Below, piece after piece: positions 33,780-43,079 of a stretch of 64,000 nucleotides of DNA (position 1 is its first letter; each line of letters begins with the position of its first letter). Both the position numbers and the translations under genes were made by a program. The stretch spans positions 248,001 through 312,000 of the forward strand of contig MU859067.1 of assembly GCA_033297205.1 (NCBI GenBank), read 5' to 3'. The stretch comes from Pseudoneurospora amorphoporcata. Taxonomy: Eukaryota; Ascomycota; Sordariomycetes; Sordariales; Sordariaceae. The notes under the pieces are model-generated. The model saw nothing but the letters and a program-made list of their open reading frames with translations, made no database searches and had not been told where the DNA came from.

Positions 33780-35391
33780 TTAGATGTAATCGCGTCCGCT
33801 CTTCTGCATCTCGATCAACCTCCAGCCCCTGGTCTCGGGGTTGTTGACATCGTCAGGAATACGAGTAATGCCAATGGCGTAGGTAACAAGCTGGACCTTG
33901 TCCTCCATACCAGCCGCCAGCTTTCCAGTCTTGGCGTTCTTGTAGACGTGAACTTCTTGGGTCCTGCAAGTGATGACAAAAACAGGGATGTCACCAGGGT
34001 CGAGCATCCGCGCCTTGAGAACATCAACACCACGAATGTCGAGAATGCGTCCGTCGGACTTGAGACCAGCCTGGAGATACTGCTTGGTCAAAGCCTCGTA
34101 GACGGAGTACTGGGCTTCCGAGAGCCAAAGCTTCAGCGTCTCAACATCACCCTTGACGTAAGCCTCGAGAACTTCGGGCAGGATGTACTCGCGCAACTCC
34201 ATAAGGAAGTTCTCCATGTTGAAGCCGGGGTCCAATTCGCGGAGCTTCTTGATGACCTGGGCGGTCTCGTTCTCGGCGAAGAAGCTGCCGATCTTGTCCG
34301 TAATACTCCTGGCAGTGGAGATGAGAGGGTTTTCGGACTCCTCGTAGACAGTCTTCAAGCCGAAAATATTCTGAACGACCTTGTTGGAGTCGCGGAAATC
34401 CCTCCATGCCTCCTTCCAGGCGGCATCCTTGTGAACGACGACGTTGGCTCCGGCACTGAGAGAGTTAGCACATCGATCAGGGATCTCGCAGGACTTGTTC
34501 TTACTTGGGATCTTCCTCAAAGATCTGAGGACCCTTGCCAGCTGACTCCTTCAGCCACTTCTCTCTGCGTTTCCTGCGCTCCTCCTTCTCAGCCCAGCCG
34601 CCATATCTGGAGCTGCTTCCGTCATCGATGACCTCCTTAACGCTCTTGTAAGCCTCGGTCTCGCGGATCGGCTTCGTCGCCTTGTCGAGAACCTCTCCGG
34701 TGACGTTGGCACCCTTGCGCACTCCCTTCATCACTGGCGTCTCCCAGGTCCACTGAGCACCCTTGCCAACGGCAGTCGCGGTGGTCTTAACGACCTTGCC
34801 AGCCGTAGAAGAAACAGCTTCTTGAGCCTGTCGTGCACGCCTAATCGCCTCGCTCTCAGCAATCTGGTTGGCGGAGGCGGCCAAAGCTTTGGTTGACTCG
34901 TTCCATTCCTGAGACTGCTTGAACTCGGTCTGCATGGTCTCCATGAAAACCTGCCAAGGAGTCTTGTCGCCGTGGGGAGGTGGAGGCGGCGCATCCTCCT
35001 TCTTTTCCTCCTTGGGCTCGCCCTCCTGCTTCTCGCCCTCCTCCTTTGCTTCGTCGGACTTGGGCTCTTTCTTTTCGGTGGGCTCTTCTTGCGCCTTGGG
35101 TTCGGTCTCTGGCGTTTGGGGCTTGTCCTGCTGCTGCAAAGCGCGGGGTGAGGCGTGGAACGAGCGGGCTTGTATCGTGTTGGGAGTAAAAGGCGACCTT
35201 AGTAGAGGGATCTCCTGCGCGGAAATGGGCGTGGCGGGAGAGGTGCGGATTTCGGTGGTTTTGACACGGGAAGCACGTCTGGACAGAAGCCGGCTGGTCG
35301 CTGGTGACCTGACATGGGAGGTATGGGGAACGGCCGAGGCTCTCAACGGAGCACCCGGCGACGTCCTTAGGACATGCCTATATGCGTTCAT
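33780..35391 (-). CDS. tim44: Mitochondrial import subunit Tim44
   Basis: Exons 35391-34505 and 34455-33780 encode about 520 residues. The intron has a GTAAGA donor, a GCTAAC branch site and a CTCAG acceptor. The N terminus is Arg/Ser-rich without acidic residues for about 90 residues (MNAYRHVLRTSP), a mitochondrial presequence. A Lys/Glu-rich linker and helical segment (ETMQTEFKQSQEWNE) follow. The C-terminal Tim44 domain spans about residues 300-520 and includes FNMENFLMELREYILPEVLE and WLSEAQYSVYEALTKQY. Tim44 tethers mtHsp70 to the TIM23 channel on the matrix side and drives presequence import. It shares a 731-base divergent promoter with the uS11m gene. The frame stays open upstream of the chosen ATG to 35880, but that part is Gly/Ala/Ser low complexity. 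Confidence 0.95.
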
Positions 35392-36122
35392 GTTTGCTAT
35401 CCCAGCTGGACCGTCCTGAGGGAAAACCTGGGTGACGGAACCTTCAAGCTGATGCAGACAACAAGTCGAAGCACAGAAGTGGAGTGGGTAAAGTTGGCGG
35501 ACGGGAGGGCACCAAATCGACGGGACTCGGAATTTGCGCGCAAGGGAAAATGGATCGGTGGAAATTCTGCCGCAACGCCATGGCCCAATCGATCCCATGC
35601 GCGCCGAACTGGTCGTCTGGGCACCGAGGGTCCCCCGAAAACTTTTGGCTTCTTTGCCCCCGCTCGGCCGCAAAAAGTGCTCCAAAACTGCAGTGCCCCA
35701 AAAAAAGGCCAAAACATTTCCGTCCCCCGCTGTCTGACTCTTGCTGCGAATGCCAAGCCTTGTGCCTGCCCCACCACCAGTCTGCTGCCCGCGCACCTTC
35801 TGCTGACTGAAAGTGACAGCGCTGCCGCCCGCGCTGCCGCCCGCGCTGCCGCCCGCGTTGCCTGCCCCGTGGCCATCCACTCAAAATTTTGTGGACCTCT
35901 CAACTTTCCGGTCGGCGAACGGGACGGGAGCCGCCCACTCACGGCATTCGCACCCGCGCACCGCGTACCACGGAGCCACGGCCTCTCCACTACGACTCGC
36001 TTCCCCCAGGTTCGGCATTGTGTGCGCCAACCACCGCTTCCACCGGCCCATCCAACATTGCCTTTTCCTCCGTCGTCCACCCCCACATCGCGACAGCTCC
36101 GAGGATCATTTGGCCCGGAAAG
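35392..36122. promoter_or_regulatory. Divergent promoter region between tim44 and mitoribosomal uS11m
   Basis: 731 bases separate the two start codons and must hold both promoters. The region is GC-rich and contains a 12-bp minisatellite at 35821-35857. Co-location of two mitochondrial genes suggests coordinated expression, but I cannot name the controlling factor. Confidence 0.6.
35821..35857. repeat. 12-bp minisatellite, unit GCTGCCGCCCGC
   Basis: Three perfect tandem copies (35821-35856), then a degenerate one beginning GTTGCCTGCC. On the opposite strand it reads as Gly-Gly-Ser-Ala repeats in an open frame in phase with tim44. Confidence 0.85.
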
Positions 36123-36752
36123 ATGAGCCGCTTCTCTAACGGCCGCCTTCTGGCGCAAAGCGTCTTCCAGGCAATCAGCAAGCCCGCCGTCGTCCCAAGC
36201 GCCACGCCACTATGGGCGCGGGCGTTCTCTCAGACCCCCATGCGGAAGGACGTCGACTCCGAGAGCTCAGCCAAGTTGATGGAGTCTCTGACTCGGGGCA
36301 TTGTCGGCATGGCCGCTGATCCCTCCGAGTTGACCGGCGACAAGCTTGCGACCAACATTGGATTGCGGGACACCGAGGACGAGCCATACCACTTCCACAT
36401 CTACTCGCACAAGCACAACACTCACATTACCGTCACCAAGCCGAACCGCGACGCTCTCATATCCCTTTCGTGCGGCAACCTCGGTTTCAAGAAGTCTAAC
36501 CGCAAACACTACGACTCGGCATATCAGTTGGGCGCCTACGTGGTGGACAAGATGCATCAAATGAACCTGCACAACAAGATCAAGAAGATGGAGGTGGTCC
36601 TACGAGGATTCGGCCCTGGCAGAGAGGCGGTCATCAAGGTGCTTCTCGGAAACGAAGGAAGGATGTTGCGCAACTCCATCGTGCGTGTGGCCGATGCCAC
36701 GCGCCTCAAGTTCGGTGGTACAAGGAGCAAGAAGCCCAGACGTTTGGGTTAA
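36123..36752 (+). CDS. mrps18: Mitochondrial small-subunit ribosomal protein uS11m (Mrps18 of yeast)
   Basis: One exon, 209 residues. The first 45 or so form a presequence rich in Arg, Ser and Ala (MSRFSNGRLLAQSVFQ). The S11 fold follows: YHFHIYSHKHNTHITVTKP, SLSCGNLGFKKSNRK, and the C-terminal VVLRGFGPGREAVIKVLL and KFGGTRSKKPRRLG. The final basic KKPRR stretch is the usual uS11 end near the 3' region of small-subunit rRNA. It acts in the mitoribosome platform. Confidence 0.95.
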   Translation: MSRFSNGRLLAQSVFQAISKPAVVPSATPLWARAFSQTPMRKDVDSESSAKLMESLTRGIVGMAADPSELTGDKLATNIGLRDTEDEPYHFHIYSHKHNTHITVTKPNRDALISLSCGNLGFKKSNRKHYDSAYQLGAYVVDKMHQMNLHNKIKKMEVVLRGFGPGREAVIKVLLGNEGRMLRNSIVRVADATRLKFGGTRSKKPRRLG

Positions 36753-37312
36753 GCGAGCGCAGCTGGTTTTGGGGAGACAAAACTGGATGGGGAGCCGTCA
36801 CAGCCGGGCTGGCGTCAATGGGCTGGCGAGCGTGTACATGTCATGTATAATAAAGAATCTGTCATTGAATTGCATGTTAGGATACCCGGAAGGGGACCGC
36901 ATGCCGATCTGCTTCCAGGTTCTGCTCTCTTCATCTTGTCTGGGTCAAAGGGAGCATTGAAGCTCAAGAATTGCAGTTGCTGCCGTAATTTATCGAAGGA
37001 TGAGTTCCAGATATCCAATGCGTTGGACATCACGGCGAGGAACACCGAACCATTCGGCTCCTTTCCGATAGCGTTTTGGGAATCGGCACCGCGGGTGCCC
37101 GGCAACCGTACGGTGGGACCCACTTAAATTTTCAATTGTCGGCATAGCTCCTGGCGAGCCAAACGTACAACCGATTCGGACGAAATTGAATTCCACTTTC
37201 TCCCACTCCCGTCGCTGACCTCACCCGGCCCGGCCCTTCTCATTTCTCGCCGATCCATTTCGGCCTTCTATCTGTTCTGCAAAGCCATGTAGAATAGAGC
37301 ACTTCGCCCGCA
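36753..37312. other. Intergenic region between uS11m and bcs1
   Basis: 560 bases; no gene seen. It contains the 3' flank of uS11m and the promoter of bcs1. Confidence 0.5.
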
Positions 37313-38734
37313 ATGCCGACCGATCCGCAAACCCCGCTTACAGCGGGATCAATTCTCAACCTTGATGTCCTCTTCAACAACCCCGTCTTTGCCGGTGGCA
37401 TGGGCCTCGCCGGCCTTGGCGCCGCCGCCGCCTTTGGTCGCCGGGCTGCCATCCGCGGTGCCGGACTCCTGAAGCGTCAGATGCTGGTCAACGTCGAGAT
37501 CAGCAAGCGTGATCCTTCCTACAACTGGGTCCTTGCTTGGCTGGCGCTGCCGCGAGACAACACCGGCTTCATCGCCCAACGACTGACGCGGCTCCGCAAC
37601 CTCTCCGTCTCTACCACCACCAAGTCCATTAATCCCGACAAGGACGAAGGGACCTCGCATGCTGATTTCCGCGTGCAACCCGGCTTTGGGCGCCACATCA
37701 TCCGGCACAAGCCGGGCGTGTACATCGCCGTGAACCGGGAGAAGGCGAGCACCACCCAGACGGCAACGGGCGAGCCGCACGAGACGCTGACCCTCACCCT
37801 CTTGTGGCCGCACCGCCATGTGCTGGGCGAGATCTTCACCGAGGCGCACGATATGGCGCACCGCTTCCACGAAGGCAAGACGGTCGTCTACACGGCGAAG
37901 CGCATGGAATGGATGCCGTTGGGCAAGCCCAGGCTCAAGCGGCCGCTTGGTAGCGTCATTCTCGACAAGGGCGTCAAGGAGAGCATCGTGGATGATGTCA
38001 AGGAGTTTTTGGCGTCCCAGCAGTGGTATACCGACAGAGGCGTGCCATTCCGCCGCGGCTACCTCCTTTACGGCCCGCCCGGTACGGGTAAGACGTCCTT
38101 CATTCAGGCGCTCGCGGGCGAGTTGGATTTTAGCGTTGCCATGATCAACCTCAGCGAGGTCGGGATCACGGACGATTTGCTGGCTCACCTGTTGACCCAA
38201 CAGCCGGAGAAGAGCATTCTGGTGCTGGAGGACGTCGACGCGGCTCTCGTCAACCGGAGACCGAGGGAGTCTGACGGCTACAGCGGCGCCACAGTGACGT
38301 TTTCCGGTCTTCTGAACGCCCTGGACGGTTTGGCTGCCGGCGAAGACCGGATAGTTTTCATGACCACCAACCACATCGACCGCTTGGACCCGGCCCTGAT
38401 CCGTCCGGGCCGTGTCGACATGATGATGCGCATTGGTGAGGCAACCAGACACCAGGCTGCCGAGATGTGGGATCGTTACTATGGTGACATTGACACGGAC
38501 CATTCCGGGCGTGAGAGGTTCCTTGAAAGGCTGGACGAGCTCGGACTCTTTGGCGAGAACAACCAGGACCCCGATGCGCCCAAGAGACATACTTCGACCG
38601 CAGCTATCCAGGGTCTGTTCCAGTTTAACAAGAATGATATGGAAGGCGCCATCAACATGGCTGAGGGCTTGATCCCCAGGACCTTTGTGGCCGAGAACAC
38701 TCCAAATGATGGCAGCATGAAGTCTCCGGCATAG
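37313..38734 (+). CDS. bcs1: Mitochondrial AAA protein Bcs1, Rieske-protein assembly factor
   Basis: One exon, 473 residues. One membrane helix near residues 20-45 (FAGGMGLAGLGAAAAFGRR) is followed by internal targeting basic residues, as in yeast Bcs1, and no cleavable presequence. The BCS1-specific domain includes FGRHIIRHKPGVYIAVNRE and GNVVYTAKRMEWMPLG-like text (here GKTVVYTAKRMEWMPLG). The AAA domain follows with Walker A GPPGTGKTS (about residue 253), Walker B LVLEDVDAAL (about 302), sensor TTNHIDRLDPALIRPGR and its arginine finger. Bcs1 moves the folded Rieske iron-sulfur protein across the inner membrane into complex III. The complex III subunit gene qcr9 is 1.9 kb away. Confidence 0.97.
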   Translation: MPTDPQTPLTAGSILNLDVLFNNPVFAGGMGLAGLGAAAAFGRRAAIRGAGLLKRQMLVNVEISKRDPSYNWVLAWLALPRDNTGFIAQRLTRLRNLSVSTTTKSINPDKDEGTSHADFRVQPGFGRHIIRHKPGVYIAVNREKASTTQTATGEPHETLTLTLLWPHRHVLGEIFTEAHDMAHRFHEGKTVVYTAKRMEWMPLGKPRLKRPLGSVILDKGVKESIVDDVKEFLASQQWYTDRGVPFRRGYLLYGPPGTGKTSFIQALAGELDFSVAMINLSEVGITDDLLAHLLTQQPEKSILVLEDVDAALVNRRPRESDGYSGATVTFSGLLNALDGLAAGEDRIVFMTTNHIDRLDPALIRPGRVDMMMRIGEATRHQAAEMWDRYYGDIDTDHSGRERFLERLDELGLFGENNQDPDAPKRHTSTAAIQGLFQFNKNDMEGAINMAEGLIPRTFVAENTPNDGSMKSPA

Positions 38735-39486
38735 AGGTAGATGGGGATGGACAGTCTGGCATGAAGTAATGTACAATTATCTGTATAACAAGGCACGGCT
38801 CGAGAATAGAAAGATACCCATTAGAGCAACTCGTTTCAGTTGCTAGGTTAACCATTCTGGCACTAGTGACAAGCCTATGGATAATATTCTATGTCCAGAA
38901 GAGGTACATGAAATATTACACCTGCTTTACTTATCATTGTCGTCATGTCAAGGTTATGGATAATGTGTCGTTTGCTCGAATGTGAACATTAGTTCTAGAG
39001 AGCATCAAAGACAGAGCTGGTTTGAAGAAGAGTAGAGCAGATAATACTTCCACTCATCACTCTCGCTTGGAACCGTGGATCGACTGACGAACCCTGAACA
39101 GCCAACATCATCCGAAGCCACCACTCGTCACCGTCGTCGCTTCTTTCCTTTCACCTCGACATTCTGCCTTGGAGGATTCGCCTCTACCTGGCGACAACAT
39201 TCAGAGGCAAACTCTTTCCGTCCGGACATATTCATACAGCAACCCCACGTTCCCCGGGCCTCGAAGCGGGCACGCGGAGCGGGAGAAGGTTCAACGGTCG
39301 ACGTGTAGTGCGACAAAGTTTTGAGAGGATTGTCGGCTTAGACTCATGCTGTACTCGGAGGTCATCGTGAGTCGAACGTGGCGTAATAACTGGACCGGCG
39401 GAGCAGTGTCCTGAAGATTCGACGATGGCATTTGCCGGCGTTGAACTGGGTGTAATATAATTATCTTCGTTGTCCACTTTCCTGCT
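38735..39486. other. Intergenic region between converging bcs1 and pym
   Basis: 752 bases between two gene 3' ends. No gene or RNA recognised. Confidence 0.5.
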
Positions 39487-40083
39487 TCAAGTCGAGTCCT
39501 CCTTTGCTTCGAACGAAGCCTTCGCAGTCTTCGGCTCCCCTTCAGAGTCGAAACCAAGGGCATCCAACTCCCGGATGAGCTCGTTGATCTTGATAACCTT
39601 GGCGATCTGTTCCGGCAGCAACGACTCTCCGCCGTCCTTCTTGTCCTTCAGCTCCTTGGCCTGGCGGAGCTTCTTCTTCAAATTCCGGGCCTTCTTCTCC
39701 TTCTCAGCTTCCGGGTCGACCTCTTCGGGCTTGGGTGCAGGGGTCGCCACGGCAGCTGTCTTCTGGTCCTTGTCGTCTGTTTCGCCGGCTTCCTTGGCCT
39801 TCTTGCGCGCTTCCCGACGTTTGGCGTTCTTGTTGGCAGCCGCGCTGGACTGCTGGTCCGACTTGTCCTCCTTCAATCCCTCTGCGCCCGGCACTGGGCC
39901 CTTGCCGCGCTGGCGGAAGCCCTCGGCGGTGCGGTTCTTGTAGACTTCAACATCCTCAGGCGGGCGGTAGCCGGGGCGGACCTTGATGGCTTTTCTCGTG
40001 CTTCCGTCGGCTCTCTTAGATTCGGGGATAACACGTTCGCCATTTTGGTCGGTTATGATGCCTGAATTTGTCGGTTGAGACAT
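39487..40083 (-). CDS. pym: PYM (partner of Y14 and Mago), exon-junction-complex recycling factor
   Basis: One exon, 198 residues. The N-terminal motif GIITDQNGERVIPESKRADG, then RKAIKVRPGYRPPEDVEVYKN, is the conserved WIBG/PYM segment that binds the Mago-Y14 dimer. The middle is Lys/Glu/Ala-rich and charged (KKAKEAGETDDKDQK). A C-terminal amphipathic helix around KKLRQAKELKDKK and EQIAKVIKINELIRELDALGF matches the part linked to ribosome binding in animal PYM. PYM strips exon-junction complexes from translated mRNA in the cytoplasm. Its target Y14 is encoded 20 kb upstream. The gene diverges from qcr9. Confidence 0.93.
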   Translation of the reverse strand: MSQPTNSGIITDQNGERVIPESKRADGSTRKAIKVRPGYRPPEDVEVYKNRTAEGFRQRGKGPVPGAEGLKEDKSDQQSSAAANKNAKRREARKKAKEAGETDDKDQKTAAVATPAPKPEEVDPEAEKEKKARNLKKKLRQAKELKDKKDGGESLLPEQIAKVIKINELIRELDALGFDSEGEPKTAKASFEAKEDST

Positions 40084-40649
40084 GGTTGAAGATGGTGGGA
40101 TGATTGATGTTCGATGCTGAGTGGTTCGACTAGCGTAGGGTTACGGCGATGCCGTTCGACGAAGTAGTGAATTCCGTATATATTAAACAGTCGCGAGAAG
40201 GTCGAAAAAGTGATTGCGATTATTTATATGCCCAAATCTTAAACTCGGGTGTCGAGATTGTTGCTCGCGCAATGCGCACACGTTGATGCGGAGCCGTCGG
40301 ACACGTCAATTGGTATGGTTGTAGAGGCAAGAGATTGGAAAGTGAGGACGACGGGACGTTGTGGTTTCGATATCGATTCCACTTGCAGCTTGGCACACTT
40401 GTGAGCCAGGCGCCAACAGCCTTGGAGTCGTTTGGAGCAAATGGGTCATAGCTTCGACCAATCAGGGGAGCTGCATATGCTCCGGATGGTTCCGGCCGGC
40501 GCCATCTGCGATCTTTCCAGGTTCCGCTGGGTCGGTTTTGTCCATTGCAACGAAAAACACCGTGATTGCTCGCGACGCCCTCTCCCGCACAACGTCACCG
40601 TTAGAGACGCAGCTGAACCACCGTTTACAGCCTCGGTAAATTTGTCAAA
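40084..40649. promoter_or_regulatory. Divergent promoter region between pym and qcr9
   Basis: 566 bases between start codons of oppositely transcribed genes. It must contain both promoters. No specific element recognised. Confidence 0.5.
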
Positions 40650-41155
40650 ATGGTGAGCATCTCTCCGCCCTTACGCCAATCCCGAGCATGCCCATACTAA
40701 TCGCGCATTCCCAATCTAGTCTACCCTCTACAAGCAAGTATCCCCGGAACGCCGAGCGCCATGCTCACCACGCCTTCCACCCCCCATCGGCCCGGCACAG
40801 GCCCCGGCCCCATCTCCCGGCCCAGACCCGACTCGAGCACCGATAGCTAACTTACACCCCAGCATCCTCTTCCGCAAGAACACCGCCTTCCTCGGCGCTG
40901 TCTTCGTCGGTGCCTTCGCCTTCGAGGTGTACGTACCCATGACAGCTGGATGAACGTATAGCGAGGGATCATGTGTCACTGAACAATTACACCATCTAGG
41001 GCCTATGACAACGGCATGGACAAGGTCTGGGACAAGATCAACAAGGGGGTACGAGACTACGACTGGATTCGAGACTGGTCTGGAACAATTGCTGACAAGG
41101 AGAACAGCGCCAATGGAAGGACATCCGCCACAAGTACGTCGAGGCTGAGGAGTAA
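40650..41155 (+). CDS. qcr9: Cytochrome bc1 complex subunit 9 (Qcr9)
   Basis: Five coding exons, 40650-40652, 40720-40733, 40863-40928, 41000-41048 and 41108-41155, give 59 residues. The first coding exon is only the ATG, followed at once by GTGAGC. The second intron starts with GCAAGT, a GC-AG intron. No GT donor keeps the frame, and this join gives the family's LYN-LFRKN start. The protein has one membrane helix (FLGAVFVGAFAFEVAY) and the end NKGRQWKDIRHKYVEAEE, clearly Qcr9. It sits in complex III of the inner membrane and is near the Rieske protein in yeast. Its tiny size and many introns hide it from simple scans. Confidence 0.93.
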
Positions 41156-43079
41156 GCGGGACGACTTGAGAGGAACATATCAAGACATGGAAACGCCGAT
41201 TCGATGGGGATCAAGACGAAAGCCTCTGGGAGAAAGTGGGACGTGATCGACGGCCATTGATTGCTAGAGGAATGGGCGACTTTTCCTGACGATTCTGCCT
41301 ACCTGGCCCCTATTTCACCTTACTGTACAAAATCAGAACATTATTATGGCGAAAGACACCTAGACGAATGATCCATAGCACGACTACAAGGCTCGAGAGC
41401 AACAACACTTACCCAACCATCTCTACCGGGTTTTGAAGCCGGGGAAACTCAACATGAAGCAAGCCCGGCGGCTGGACAAATCCACCTGGATTTCGGACGC
41501 ATGTGTGGGCAATGTTTGCTTTCAAATCACCCAGTGTTGCGTAGCAGGTTTAAGCGTTCGATGAATTGCTCATGTGGCTCTAAGCTGGCCTCCGCAATAT
41601 TTGACGTCTTTATGCAGCAGCTTCGAGTGTCGGCCGGACGGCATGGATTTTGCACACCAAGCGCCAGCCCCTGACAAGCTACCTTAGCTGGCCGTGTGGC
41701 CTGTGGCATGCGGTATGTAGAGGCAGTAGAGTATAAAGGTACTTACCGGCCGGTACTAGAATATGGTAATAATTCGGTGATGGACATCCTACTTGAATAT
41801 GACCTACCAACTTTTCCATGTTCTGTCCCTACTTTTACCGGTACACTGGGAGGAACACGGTGATCTGTATGAAAAATGATGACTATCAATGTACGGTGCG
41901 GACGGGAGGTTGGTAACAAGATGCTCGGTTACAGTGAAAGTACAAAGGTACTTCTCAGGGTAAGCGTGGCCCAGTTGTAGTGTTTAGTTGCTCCTTACCA
42001 TAAGCAGTACCGTGACGTACCTTTACGAGCGTCAATGCACCTTCTTGAGTTGGCGAAATACCGAATTTGCTGCAGGATCTTTTTCACAGATTCCGATAAG
42101 GACATGATGGGAATGAGCTATGGCAAAAAGTGTCGGGAGCTTCAGACCTAAACATCCCGTCGGTCCGACGCGGACTTATATACATCTTCCTGCATCAAAT
42201 TCGGCTGTTGTAAATGGCACCAACGGAACTCACAATGGATAAACAGAAACCATAAAAGCCCGATAAAACCCCCCCCACAGGATCTGCAATTGAGAAGGAA
42301 CTTAAAGGAACGGTCATGACGGTGTTGGTCGACAGAAGCCAATCCACCGACGAGTCACAGAACGCCACCTTGACTTCGCACTCTTCAAAGCCAGCCCCAC
42401 GTAAAGGGAAAGCTGCCCTGTAACCGCTGTCCGGTACCAACAAGAAGCCAAGCGGGACCGCTGCGTCTTCGTCAACAGCCCAGCTCGCCCAGGTACAAGG
42501 CCCGATAGGTATTCAAAAAGTCGGGTCCGACTGCCCGCCCTCTGCTGCCAACAATCATACTGGACGGGAAGGGGAAGAAAGGAACCAGAATAATACATTT
42601 ACCATCCAACTCCCACGTCACAGACCGAACCACATTCTTTGAGGCGGCACAACCATTCAAAGCCGATACATAACCAGGGTGCCTGCCTTATCGCTGGCTC
42701 CGTCTTACCCCGCGCTCCCTCTACCGTGCTGGTCATCGCCCTCAGCTCAGGCCCTCTTTTCGCCCATCTTCTTACCGGTCTGGAACCCTCCTCAAATTTC
42801 GAGCGCAAACAAGCGGTGGACGACGCTTCAGATAGGATCCTTGGATACATACTCCTACACCTCTCGTCAGTGATCTGTCTAGCGCATCATCATCATCATC
42901 ATCATCATACCCTCAAGACATCGACATCATCTGCATCCAACTCCCAAACACCCACCCCTAGACAACTTGTTTAAGCACGACACTGACATCGACAAAGATT
43001 CCGCTTCCGAACCCGATAACGCCACGTGGATGTCTATCTCGAGCGCTACATAGACCCGACCACCGACGATTCTTCCACC
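41156..43079. other. 1.9 kb intergenic region, promoter and leader of ubr1
   Basis: No gene could be supported. An (CAT)8 repeat lies at 42885-42908. The ubr1 frame stays open upstream to at least 43026, but contains no ATG there. The last few hundred bases are C-rich, like a long leader. Confidence 0.45.
42885..42908. repeat. (CAT)8 microsatellite
   Basis: Eight perfect CAT units, probably inside the ubr1 leader. Confidence 0.9.

Noticed and set aside
37349..38776. A 475-codon open frame on the minus strand opposite bcs1
   Set aside because: It is the mirror of bcs1, produced by strong G/C third positions. The composition is unnatural and there is no domain, while the plus strand encodes complete Bcs1.
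43026..43079. Extending Ubr1 upstream by 18 codons
   Set aside because: The frame is open there but begins with GTG. The first ATG is at 43080 and leads directly into family-like sequence.
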